Below are positions 21,807 through 32,747 of a stretch of DNA of 64,000 bases, piece by piece. The number at the start of each line of letters is the position of its first letter. The first letter of the stretch is position 1. The stretch covers positions 1,178,001-1,242,000 of the forward strand of contig JAHYIO010000001.1 in assembly GCA_020543525.1 (NCBI GenBank), read 5' to 3'. Source of the stretch: Coriolopsis trogii. Taxonomy: Eukaryota > Basidiomycota > Agaricomycetes > Polyporales > Polyporaceae. A program made the translations under genes and the position numbers. The notes below the pieces were generated by a model that made no database searches, was not told the origin of the DNA, and worked only from the letters and a program-made list of their open reading frames with translations.

Positions 21807-24521
21807 ATGCCCGTCCTGTACGAAACAGTTACGACGCCCTTCCTCGACGCAACGAACTTCTCCATTCACGACTCTCGCGTTCCAATCATCAAAAAACCCA
21901 TCCCTCGCTCTGCTTCTACGTACATGTTACCTACCATGTCTGCTCGGCGGACCCCGAACTCTGCTCTCGCCAAAGGTGAGCTCGTCGCTGCCGACTCTAG
22001 TCTCCTCGGCGTTCCGAATCCTGACGGACGCCCTTCTAGATGTGATCTCAGCGTCCAACGGTACAGGCCACTGGCGACTTGGTTCAAATGGCCAGTTGGT
22101 CGATAACGGGGACTGGGACTTGTCTGAAGAGATCGTCAAGCTTCAGATCGGCAATGATGGGGCAGAGCCACAGGTTCGCACTTTCTTCCAATCGCGCAAC
22201 GCGTCTTCCGCAGCTGTGTCTGTGCAGGAATCATCTCCGTTGGACACAGTGTCGCAGACGAGCCTTGACTCCAGCTCAACTAATTCCTTGACTCAGGCGG
22301 CCGCAAACATGGCATCTCACTCTCGTGAATCCTCCGCTGACACCACGGGCTCCCATGGCTCCGCATTATCATCTGCCAGCCAGAATCTGCGCGCTCCGGT
22401 CACCCCACTCAAAGTAGGCGCCGTAGGCGAATCGAGGAACCGCCCACACTCCTACAGTGGTGGCCTTTCTAGCAACGATCTCGTCAAACTACAGCAGGCA
22501 GGTGGAAGCCCCGGTAACGCGGACGCCTGGTCGTCCCCTCATGGTACTCCAGAAAGGCAGCAGCAGGCGGACCAACCTACATATCCGTCGTTATTGGCTT
22601 CACATAATGGGCCCCCAACTCGTTTCCCGGAGCAACAGCTGCACGGCAATGGTCTCTCCCGATCACAAGAGGAGCTCGCAGGAGACTTTCAGAGTCAGCA
22701 ACGTCAGTTCAACCACATCCCTGTTCCCGTACCTGCGGGCGCGCCCCCTCCTACATACGTTCATGCGAGACCGCCGAACGTGGCAACGAACATTCCATAC
22801 CGTCAGCCCCCGCCTCGAGGCTTCAATCCTGGGATCCCGCCTGTCGTACCTAGCCCGACCAACTTTGCTGGTTATCCTGCACCGGTTCATCCAGGGGCCA
22901 TGCCTGTGGCCAATCCCCAACAGGAAATGTATAACATGATGTTGCCGACCCCACCACTCGACAACCCCACGATGGCACGTCTCCAACAACAGTCTGGCGT
23001 CTTCCAGCGTACTCACCAGCACTCTGCTTCGGACCCTGCTTCTCTGCGCGACCCTGCTACGCTCGCCCTACTGAACAACGCGTTCGCGGCTGGTCAGATG
23101 TATCCGGCAGCGATGGCACCATCGATGTTCCCTAATCAGTTCTACGGTGCACCGGGTGCCGAGCCATACCCCTCGCCAGAGCTAGCAGCACAGATGATGG
23201 CTCAGCTCCAAGCGCAATACACGGGCTCGTATGGTGTTCCGCTCACCGCTCAAGGCATCGCCATCAACCACACTGGAGGCTCGCAGCACAACGGGAACGC
23301 CGGCAATGGCCCGAGCGCCAACAACCGCAAGTTGGGCTTGTACAAGACAGAGCTCTGCAGGAGCTGGGAGGAGAAGGGGAGCTGCCGTTACGGTGCCAAA
23401 TGCCAGTTCGCCCATGGCGAAGAAGAGCTCCGGAAAGTTCAACGGCATCCCAAGGTTCGTGCCTGTTCTCAGCGTTCTGTCTCGCACTTCCGGTAACTAA
23501 TGCTCCCACTTTCTTCTGCCGTCCACAGTACAAGACGGAAATCTGCAGGGTACGTACAGCCTTCCGTGGTACATTCCGTAGACGGCCTCGTTGCTGAATT
23601 CTTTTCCTTCTCCTCATAGACGTTCTGGGTTTCTGGGTCTTGCCCGTATGGAAAGAGATGTTGCTTCATCCACACGGAGCTCCCTGCTTCCGGGGGTGCT
23701 CCTGGCGCTGAGGGTGTCCCGCCGCCGGCCAACCCTGACGGTCGTGCGCGCTCTGGGAGTACAAACAGTGATCCGAATGAAGTGTCGAGTTCGCTCCTTG
23801 CCCGCATCTCTGCGAAGCGTACGCAAGAGAACGGGATGAACTCTGGCCACAACAGCCTCAGCACGACGCCGCCGTCGGCAGGCTTTCAGGGCCAGGGCGG
23901 ACGGCCCGAGTCGCTGCGGGTGAACACGAACGTGTCAGACGTCCCGATCTCGAAGCAAAACAAGTCTGCGTACCCGACGTTCGCGCACAACGGCATCCTC
24001 ATGCCCTCTGGGGAGGAGACAGGCGGGCGGTCGCCCGGTCCTGTGACTGCCGGCCCTGACTTCGGAAGACATGCGAGTTCTAGGCTGGATATCGTGGGCT
24101 CGCAGGTATGTGCAATGCCGTACAGGCATGAGTTACGATAGGACCGTGGTTCTGACCAGTTTTTCCTTCTTCCTTCCGTATCTTGCAGCGTGGCGGCCCG
24201 AAGACAGCTGTGAACCCCAACGTGCGCCACTCGTTCAATGGATCTGACATCCAGCTCGACCTGGGGAGCTTGAACAACACGCCCACCGCGGCCACCCCGA
24301 ACGCGCAGCTGTCGAATGCGCCCCCGGAGCCGCCGAAAGTGTCCCGAATCAACGGTCACGTGCGCTCGGGAAGCGCGGGCAACTGGGCGACGGCGACGCG
24401 GAGCAGCCACCTGACGGCGTACCCGCTCTCGTCTATCCCGGGCAACGAGCTGAAGACGAACTCGCCGTGGGCGGAGTACACCGTCGGCTCGTCGCGCCTC
24501 GCGGAGAAAAACTGGGCGTGA
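21807..24521 (+). CDS. Tandem CCCH zinc-finger mRNA-binding protein (TIS11/tristetraprolin/Zfs1 family)
   Basis: Exons 21807-21975, 22040-23454, 23529-23549, 23620-24105 and 24189-24521 encode 807 residues. Two CCCH fingers with C-x8-C-x5-C-x3-H spacing are complete: ligands C496, C505, C511, H515 and C534, C543, C549, H553. Each is led by YKTE(L/I)C, and they are linked by [12 protein letters not shown], as in TIS11 proteins. Relatives bind UAUUUAU-type AU-rich elements in 3' UTRs and trigger decay (fission yeast Zfs1, budding yeast Cth1/Cth2). The flanks are long, Ser/Pro/Gln/Asn-rich and probably disordered, with many Ser/Thr-Pro sites. The 21-base exon carries only YKTEICR, including the first ligand of finger 2. 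The long CT-rich region upstream suggests a structured or translationally controlled leader. Confidence 0.92.
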
Positions 24522-25776
24522 GCGCAAGGAGTGAAACGTCCATCCGTGGGTCCTACTGGCCACTGGTCGGCCAATGACCCGCTTCTGTCCTTTGTCTTGC
24601 AAACGTTCGCAATGCTGCGAGTTGCCGTCATGAAATCCTTGCTGTCTCTTGACTTTGCTAGATGCTCCCGCACCTCTCAACGCCCTCTTCCCCCGGACTA
24701 TGCAGCGCTGACCGCTAAATCCGACTTTCTCATCCGTCTCTTTTTGTCTTTTTTGTGCACTCACCTGACGTCCGTCCGTGCCGTTTGCTTATGTTTTCAT
24801 GTATAGTTCTTTCCACACTGTTTTGCCGCTTCCCTGTCCCTGTCCCTGTTCCCCGTCTCGCTCAGCTTCTCTTGCTGCCCCCCGCTACAATCTCGTCGAA
24901 GCAAGTCTGACTTATTCCTCTCTTGACAATCCCGGATAGCTCACTTACATCCCTCTCTCTCTCCCCCTCTCCCTCTCTCCCATCCCCACGCATCACCACC
25001 CTCACGTCGACGTCCGCACATGTTATCTTATGACATTAATACATCACGACTATGCCTCTCATTCCAGCGTCGCCGCTCATCAGCGTACGTGTGCGCCCTG
25101 TCTGGAGGCCGATCTTTCCACCAAAGTATCCCTACGGTCATGGTGCGACGATGCGCACAGTGCAAACAGGCCTAGGGTGCTCCGCCAAAGGCCATGGAGT
25201 GCGGGGTATCCAAGTATAGATTCCACCGGCGGCAGGTCCGTAGCAGGGAAGTGCAGTACGTGACGTCGTCTAGCACCAGGGGCGACATTGCATGTGCACG
25301 GTATACGTACAGACTGCGAGCCAGTAGCGGTCATTAGCGAAACCAACCGGGGTAGGCCTGACGCTGACGTTGGCATCTATGGGGAATGGGTATACATTCA
25401 TGCATGCGCTCGTTATTCCAACAGCTCTACGGCCACAGAGTATATACGTATCAGGTCATATGCGCATGTATCTAGAAGATCGAGAGAGAGAACCTTGGGA
25501 ACCTAAAGATGGGAGAACGTGAAGCACACCCGACGGTGGCTCATGCGCACGCGCCGCGGGTGATGTCAAAGCACAGACTACGCGCACAATTGAAAGGAAA
25601 CAACAGCGAGATGCATGGAAGACGGAAGACCCGCGCGTCGAACCCCGGCGCGCCGAGGAGAAGGTGCAAGGGCGAGGTGCAAGCGGCAGGGGTGGGGGTT
25701 TCAGGGAGTAGGGGCAGAAAAAAAATTGAGCGAAGGAGGCCTTCGCGAACTACCGCTCTCCATGCGAGCCAGTGCA
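24522..25776. other. Convergent intergenic region with short pyrimidine repeats
   Basis: This stretch holds the 3' ends of the CCCH gene (plus) and the choline kinase gene (minus). CCCTGT is repeated three times at 24832-24849, and a C/T run spans about 24950-24990. No coding signal is seen. Confidence 0.5.
24832..24849 (+). repeat. (CCCTGT)3 short tandem repeat
   Basis: Three exact CCCTGT units lie in the presumed 3' UTR of the CCCH gene. They are too short for a telomeric or satellite origin and probably neutral. Confidence 0.6.
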
Positions 25777-27550
25777 TTACGGGATGGCGAGGCCCGGGAT
25801 GTCGAGCGCGCGCAGCTCGCGGCGGAAGCCCTCCATACGGCACTGCGCGTACGCGAGGTAGTCGAACTCGGGCTCGCCGTCCATGCCCTCGACGAACTCG
25901 CGGGCCTGCACGACGCCCCAGATGGCCCACATCGCGTGCGAGGCCGGGCTCCAGACGCGCACCTCCTTCTCCAGTCGCTCCATCTCCGCCGCGAGCGCGT
26001 CCTCGTCTTCCACTGCCGCGTCCGCGGACCTCGCCGCGGGGTGCGACATCGTGGGTGCGGACGCGTCTGACAGGTTGTGGCCGGTGTGGGTTAGGTACGC
26101 GCGGTAGAAGGTTTGGCGCTCTTCCCGGGTGGGGTACCGGGCGGGGTCGAGGAACCATGGGGTGGGCCCGTGGTAGTCGACCGACCACTCGTGGAAGTGG
26201 TTCGCGATGTCGAACGCGGCCGGGTTCGGCGACGCGTACTCAAAGTCGACGACGATGATCTGAGGGGCGTATTTCGGACATATGTCAGGTTTTAGTGTGA
26301 GAGCGGGCGGGGCGCAGCACGTTGGGGCAGAGACACGAGGAGCGTACAGGCGAGGAAGAAGGGGGTTCACCATCAGTCAGAAGGCTGCTTCGCACTAGCT
26401 GGTGGACAAAGAACGTTCTGCTCACCTGGCGATGTGCTGGCTCGCCTGTCTTGAGCGTCCGTACGCGCAAGAGGTTGCCGTACTGCGTGTCATTATGCGA
26501 GAACACTCTCCTGCTGGCGCCCTCCCTCTTCTCCGTCTGATCAAGCCATTGTGTGTATTGCTGCCATTGGTGCTCAAATGCATCCAGGTCAAGGTTCTGT
26601 CGGACGTCTACTGGAGCTCCGGGAAGAGCGAGGACTTCTCTAGCGATGGGAAGCCAGGACTCAACATTCTGCTTGACACCCAGGCGGACGCCACAGCCAG
26701 GCTGCTTGTTGTGCTGCGCGCCTGATTCGACTGCGTCAATGTCGACCTCATGCAGTTCCGCCATGCGCGCGCCTATCCAGGAACTAATTTCAGGGTCGCG
26801 CAGGTCGGACGCCGAGAGCGCTGTGGAATCAAAGTATTCCTCCACTCGGCCATTCTCGAAAGTGCCGTAGACACGAGGCCCTATGTGATACTTCGAGGAC
26901 AACACGTGGAGGGTTTGTAGCTCCTTGGGACGCGATATCAGAGAGCCGGAGGAGGGGCCATAGATGCGCAAGAGGACTGTGCGCGTCTTCGGGACCGATG
27001 GGCAGAGAACGAAAAATACGGCATTCGTCAAAGAGCCCGAGACCTTCTGGATGGTGATGAGCTCTGGCGTTATCTCCGGTTCAGACCATGTAGGCATGCG
27101 AAGGGTGCGGAGTATTTGCAGAAGCTGCTCCGCGAAGGCGGGTGTCTTGTAACGTCTGCAGATGCGGGCAGTTAGCAAAGATGGGGAGGATTGGAAGCAT
27201 GCAAACGGCAGACCACATTACGGGGCTCCTTCCTGTCCCACAAGTGATTAGCTTGCCGGCGGGCGTCCCGAGGGAGCCATGTGGAGTGTACGCTACAATA
27301 CTCACCGTGCCTCAAGTTTGAACGGAGCGTGTCTTAGACCTTCGACCCTGACCACGTCAACATCGCCGTCCTCAAAAGGGATGGAGAGAGAGGAGGAGGA
27401 GTAGGCTGGAGAGGGGACGATAGAGGCCAGGGAGCCGTTATCGGGAGCGGTGTGTGACGAGGAGGTCGAGGACCTGCTGAAGGGAACCCTAGCAGCAGGA
27501 GTGAACGCAGCAAGAGACGGAGCAGGTTCAGGGCCAATTGTGGGCGACAT
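25777..27550 (-). CDS. Choline/ethanolamine kinase
   Basis: Exons 27550-27306, 27155-26426 and 26259-25777 encode 485 residues. Family marks are QKVSGSLTNAVFFV (nucleotide loop), VLLRIYGP, HIGPRVYGTFENGRVEEY, the Brenner-type catalytic HNDTQYGN (about residues 304-311), and the metal-binding VVDFEYA with Asp at about residue 330, followed by FDIANHFHEW. The enzyme phosphorylates choline or ethanolamine with ATP, the first step of the Kennedy route to phosphatidylcholine and phosphatidylethanolamine. Substrate preference cannot be read from the sequence. The start is placed at MSPTIG. An in-frame ATG at 27655 would add 35 basic residues. The N-terminal 80 residues are Ser/Pro-rich. Intron 1 is long for this window (150 bases) and could hide a small exon. 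Confidence 0.92.
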
Positions 27551-28018
27551 GGACTTTCGGTTTGAGCGAGAGACAAGACCCGCTTCGCGAAGGAGGGTGA
27601 GAAGTTTGCTGTATAGGGAGATCCTCGCGCGGGGTTTAGCAGGGCCAACGTCCATACGGCAGGGCTGGTGACGACTGGGCGTGTGTATGCGAGGAGAGAA
27701 CGAGGAGAGTCTGGAGAGCGGTAGAGAACGAGGGCGAAGCGAGAGGGTCACACGAGCTCGTCGTCGTTGGAGAGAGAGAGGAGAGAGAGCACGACGAGCG
27801 TCCGACCGCTCCTGCCTTCATGCACCGTGCGAAAATGACCTCGTCCTGTCTGCATTCGGATATCACAAGCCTCGGCTACCCCACTTATCGGATATAGCTA
27901 TCTTCTGCACCACCATCACTGCATCGAGACATATCAACCAGCTCTCCGTCGTCTGCTCAACTCCACGGCGAGCGTGGACGTGTCTGGCCTCGCTCCTCCA
28001 TATCGCCGCCTGTGCGTC
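27551..28018. other. Divergent intergenic region, choline kinase / small orphan gene
   Basis: The minus-strand frame of the choline kinase first exon stays open to about 27751, with an alternative ATG at 27655. The rest has no recognisable content and would carry the promoters of both flanking genes. Confidence 0.4.
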
Positions 28019-28532
28019 ATGAGCAGCTTCCAAACCGTCAACGGTATGTCCCAGGTGCCTTGCCTCGTTGCTTAACGTTTCCTACTCGCGAGGGCGTTGT
28101 GCGGAGCTCAACTTACTCTTGCATCTCCTTGCGATCATCTGAGCCTCTCGATCTACCCCTCCGGCAGCAGTCCACGGTTCTCGACCTTCTCTATCTCAGC
28201 CTCTCTTCGGTATGAATTGCAGCCTGAACCAAACAGCGTAGATTGGTGCTCTGACGCCCTTTGGGAACCACAGACCCACTCCGCATTTGTCCCTTCCTTC
28301 CCCGAAAAGTACGCATGTCCCGCCAGTGTGGAAATAACATACTACAGCACTTTATCTCTCGCTTGACACCCCGATGTCCATTGCAGATGCCCTAATCGAA
28401 TCCTCGAATGCATTTCTAGCCGACCTCTCTCCAACGTCCGGCCCCTTGTCGGAACTTCCCTTATTCCATTCGGAGGCATACCGATGGAAATCATTTTCAA
28501 AACCCTCCGGATGGGCCTTGGAGGGAGGTTAG
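28019..28532 (+). CDS. Possible small orphan protein, four exons
   Basis: I do not recognise this gene. Exons 28019-28043, 28107-28209, 28274-28308 and 28387-28532 join in phase to 102 residues and a TAG stop. The start is the ATG at 28019 (MSSFQTVN). The predicted protein is Ser/Leu/Pro-rich (AQLTLASPCDHLSLSIYPSG), with a helical C-terminal part (NALIESSNAFLADLSPTSG) and a final EAYRWKSFSKPSGW. No signal peptide or membrane segment is seen. Support is the agreement of three GT-AG introns of 63, 64 and 78 bases with one frame. Against it, the first acceptor (GCGGAG) has no pyrimidine tract, and there is no family match I can name. It could be a chance model. Confidence 0.4.
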
Positions 28533-28616
28533 AGGCCAAAAAGTCCCATCCGGATAGCCTGAGAAGGGCACTTAGATGCGAAAAATATCCATCTGGATGT
28601 CTTATTCATCTGGATG
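28506..28616 (+). repeat. Four copies of a short CATCYGGAT motif
   Basis: TCCGGATG at 28506-28513, CATCCGGAT at 28547-28555, CATCTGGATG at 28590-28599 and CATCTGGATG at 28607-28616 lie within 111 bases at the end of the possible orphan gene. The core ATCCGGAT is palindromic. It may be a protein-binding site or coincidence. Confidence 0.35.
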
Positions 28617-29909
28617 CGTTTCGGTAAGTTCCGACAGTCTCGCAGCACGTAGTGATGTCGTAAACAGGTCGCATCTACCGTTCCGCAACACCCGCACGCC
28701 ACCATGCTCGATACACACGAGACTCGCCCGAATCCCCACCGCTAGTCCAGAACTTCATCGACGTCAATGCAGCATGCGGGGGCTTATGGTCATGAGGCAA
28801 TCTCGAGACATGAACGCGTGACGATCCAAGCTCCATCGCCATCGAATCACATCGGCCACTCGAACGGTCTGTGCCTGCCCTCAACGTTGACAGCCCTTCG
28901 CAAACGTAGACAAGACCGCCCCCTCCGTTGCTCATTCAAATGGGTGGCAGGGCCGGGATCAAACCCTCTCCCAGGCTGGGCTTGCGCCCTTGGCTGGGTG
29001 ACGTTAGAGAGGGCGAAGCGGTGCGTCCGCCCGCCTGTTCTTTTCCCTTGTTCAAACCTTATCTCGATGCCTATCTGCCGAAGCCGCCCACAGCGTTGGC
29101 TGGCATGGCCTGCTCGCGGACCGTTCCAGGCCGGGGCCCCTGGCCTCGCTCGCTTCTGCGAAAGTAATGCCACCGGATGCGGGTGCGCACCTTTCGCGGA
29201 AGGGCCAGCCGACGAGGATGCCTAAAGCTTCGCAAGCAATACTCTAGGCTCTCATGATCACTCCTGCCAGCTAGCCTCGTGTCCTTCTCCTCCCAGCCTC
29301 TCCGCACCCCAAGCTTCCCGGCCGCTGCATTGGCTCACTCACTCCCTTACCGTCCGGGTCTGTTCACATCAGCTCACGTACAGACCCATCCCACCCCCTC
29401 CTCCGCGACAGGATCGGCTTGCTGCGTTGACCTCCTGACCACTACTGCATTGAATCCCGGGCTTTCTATCACCTCCGACTCGTCGAAGCTCCTCATACAC
29501 CCTCTTCCTCGGTCGGCCTATCCCTCTCCCGTCGTCAAGACGTCAAGAAGAAGTACGACGGTGTATTGATTGCATTTTGGTATCTCTTGCACAACACAGC
29601 AAAACTCTAGTTTGCAATGAATCTATCCGGGGGTTGGGGGGAAGCGTCCGTGCAGGTGTACTACTAGCTATACCAGAGACGAGGGAGCAATAAGGATACA
29701 GTACCGGATACCGAGGAGAACATGAACGCGTCAAAGAAGAGAAAAGTTCAAAAAGTCCCAAGACTGGAACGAGAGCACTGTCTGAAGGGCCTGTGCCCAC
29801 GAGGCGCACTAACCCGTTTGCGACCACCCGCGGGTTCACACACACCTGCAGAGAACCATCTCCTTCTCGAGCACCCTTGCCTGGCCGGGCGAAGCTCGTC
29901 CGGCTTGGC
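28533..29909. other. Intergenic region upstream of the MFS gene's 3' end
   Basis: There is no convincing gene in 1.4 kb. Several ORFs of 60-150 codons overlap on both strands with no shared signal. A sequence resembling an RNA polymerase III B box on the minus strand near 28965-28977 lacks a partner A box and a foldable T arm, so it is not called as tRNA. Confidence 0.45.
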
Positions 29910-32747
29910 TCAAGCTTCAGGCGCCTTTTCTTCGTCCTGCACCCCCCGAGCCGCAACCGCAGGCGCAGGCGCAACCGGCGCGTCCACCTCGGTGGCGATG
30001 TTACGTGTGAACATCGAGATCTGTGTTCACGTCAGCGTTTGGACATTGACGAGAGCATGCGAGTAGAGAGACACCGACCAGGAGGGCCAAGACGAGCAGC
30101 GGACAGCAGACTGCCCATATGGCCTGGGCAAAAGCGAACACGCGAGTCAGTATCGACACACGGGGAAGGAAGACACGGAGAGCCGCAGAGGACGCGAGGC
30201 TGGCGGCTGGCTGCCAACGCACCTTGATTGCGAGCGAGAGGGCGTGCACGATCGCTGGCCACTCGCTATGCGACCGGAGCCTCTCGACCGATTCGAGAAT
30301 GCTGGAAGCCTCGATACCCTCCGGCAGCGTTTTCTCGAGCTGGCCCAAGAACACGGCACCCGCGACGGCCTGATGAGAAAAGTGAGAACGCGGCCCTGCT
30401 GGACACCAAATCATCACGTACCAGGCCCACCGTCGCGCCAGTGAACCGGACGAGGAAGAACGCACTCGTCCCTGACGCGACGTCCTGCCGCGAGAGCGCG
30501 CGCGTAAAGACCTGGTACGGCGCGTGGAAGAGCATGCCCAAGCCCGCGCCGGCAATCAGTGGGAATAGAACCTGCGCCGTCCTCGGACTGTGGTCTGACA
30601 GGAGCACCATAAGGCCTGCGAGGGGAAGGGACGGAAAGCAGCATATCAGCCCTCCGGGGAACTTTGTGCCATGCACAGTAAATTAAAAACCGCACGTACC
30701 GAACCCAACCGACGCCAGGGCGAGGCCTGCGCAGATGAGAGCCTTCTGACAGGCGGTGTCGAGCCTGCGCTTTTGATAGTAGCCGATCAGCCACGCAGCT
30801 GCAGCGGTCGGTCCGCGTCAGCATTGTGTAAAACGTCGCGTCGGACGTATCGAAGCTCGAGATCACTCACTCGGCATCGACGCAAGCGATGAGCCTAGCG
30901 AGTATGGCAGCATGGTCAAGCCGGCCTGCAGGGGGCTCATTCCATTTACGGCCTGGGAAGGCAGATAAGCGATCAGAACCGACGCGAGCGGTGAGTCGAG
31001 TGCGCCAGGGTCCACCTCACCTGGAAGTAGAGCGCGAGGTAGAACGTGCCCGCATTGAACGCGAAGTTGTGGAGGAAGGTGACCGCCAGGGTGATCACTG
31101 CGCCAGACCAAATGTGAGAGAATGTTTCCCAAGAACCGGTGCGGACGCGCGTACCGATCGTACGATCCTGGAATGCAATCGGGGGAAAGAGCGCGTCGCG
31201 TTTGGTACGGACTTCGTACACGGCGGCTAGTACCAGCACCAGGAGGCCAATCACGATCAGCGACAGTGTCGAAGCGGAGCTCCCTGCAGGGTTTGTGCCA
31301 CGGTCAAACAAAGGTCGGGACCTGAGAACCCAGACGTGTATCACTCACATCCCATTTGGCACGCGAAATTGAAGCCGATCACAATACAACTGCTGCCTGC
31401 CATAAAGAGCAGTCTGACCCCAGAGTAGGGCTCAGCGATGTGCAGATCCAGACTCGACATGAGCAGGTTGACTCACAGTCCCAAGAAATCAAACGTGCGA
31501 GCGAAGGTGTTCCAGGAGACATTCCGAGGGCGTCCGACGTACGTCTTGCGGAGGCTCAACCATAGTATTGTCGTCGCGAATGCGCAGATTGGAATGTTCA
31601 TATAGACTGCATCTCCGTCAGTGGGCGCACAGGCGAGCAACGATAGGACACGCACACGCCCATCTCCAGTTCGACGCGCCACTCCGACCTGTACGGGGAA
31701 GGTGGGTATGAGCGGTCTGTGACGATGCATGGACGGAAAGCAAGGAGTCGCGCGCGGGGATGAAGTGCACTCACCGCTGAAGACTCCGCCCAAGAGCGGT
31801 CCCGCGACGGCCGAGGCAGCCCAGGTGAGGCTGAGCGCCTGGGACCACTTGGCCTGATTGCGAACGTCGACGATCTCTGACGTAATGGTCCAGACCAGGG
31901 AGACGATACCGCCGCCGCCGACGCCAGCGAGGGCTCGGGCGAGGATCAACCATTTGATGCTCTGCGACGCCAGCCACGGCGCATGGACTCGTCAGTTGAC
32001 ACCGATCGCACGGCTTGGGGCACAGAGCGTGCTCACCTGCGCGGCACCACACAGCGCAGAGCCTGCGGCAAAAATAAAGATACTGGCGTATAGGACCGCC
32101 TAAAAGCCGCAGGGCGGACGATCAGAACGCGAGGAGGGAAGGAGAGGGTCGGATGGAACCCACTGACCGTGCGGCCAACGAGGTCGGACAGCTTCCCGTA
32201 CAACGGTTGGAACGCAGTCTGGGTGAGCATGTACGTCACCGACACCCAAGTGTAATCCGCCTGATTCGCGTCGAACTCGCTCGTAATCGTGGGCAGGGTG
32301 GTGGAGACTATCGTCTGTTCGGTCCGGGTCAGCCGACGCGTCCAACCCGCACAGATGCGCTCGCAGATCTCACCGCGTCTGTCGTCGCGAGGAACAGAGT
32401 CAGGGCAGCGCTGAGATGCACCCCGGGTCAGCGAGTCTCCGGCGGACGATCTGCGCTCAGCGTACTTACCCCGCATGCGCGATGACGAGCCGTGTCGTCG
32501 ACGGCTGGTACGTTTTGTCCGCGGCGTACGCCACGAGCGTGTCGCTCGACGCGCTCCGCGGTGTCTGGGGAACACTCGAGCTCGGGCTCGGGGGGCATTC
32601 GGACGAGTGCGAGGACTCGCAGGAGAGACGTGACGTCGATGGCTTGGGAGAGGACTCCGACAGCGACGGAGTAGGAGTGGTCCCCGCGGTCAGCACACTG
32701 TCCTTCTCGGACAGGGACGACGGCGAGTGTATCAAGTTTTGGTGCAT
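29910..32747 (-). CDS. MFS drug:H+ antiporter-type transporter (DHA2-like, 14 TM)
   Basis: Sixteen exons (32747-32470, 32410-32374, 32314-32168, 32099-32037, 31961-31775, 31688-31656, 31606-31477, 31413-31349, 31283-31155, 31097-31021, 30952-30871, 30798-30700, 30615-30422, 30369-30223, 30123-30073, 30020-29910) encode 609 residues. A hydrophilic Ser/Pro/Thr-rich cytosolic tail of about 90 residues precedes LTLFLATTDATIVSTTLPTI (TM1, usual D-x-T-I-V), motif A GKLSDLVGR (residues 145-153), motif B RALAGVGGGG (R184), and WRWAFYMNIPI before TM6. About 14 hydrophobic segments follow. Such proteins export drugs or metabolites by proton antiport at the plasma or vacuolar membrane; the substrate is unknown and no biosynthetic cluster is nearby. 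The last intron (30021-30072) uses a weak GTCTCT donor. It is chosen because it gives a good final TM and the tail ISMFTRNIATEVDAP. Confidence 0.9.

Noticed and set aside
25541..26188. Minus-strand frame over the last choline kinase exon
   Set aside because: It is an Arg/Pro-rich shadow of the real frame that carries DFEY and FDIANHFHEW.
28960..28980. B-box-like sequence of a tRNA on the minus strand
   Set aside because: No A box at the right distance and the T arm does not pair, so no tRNA can be supported.
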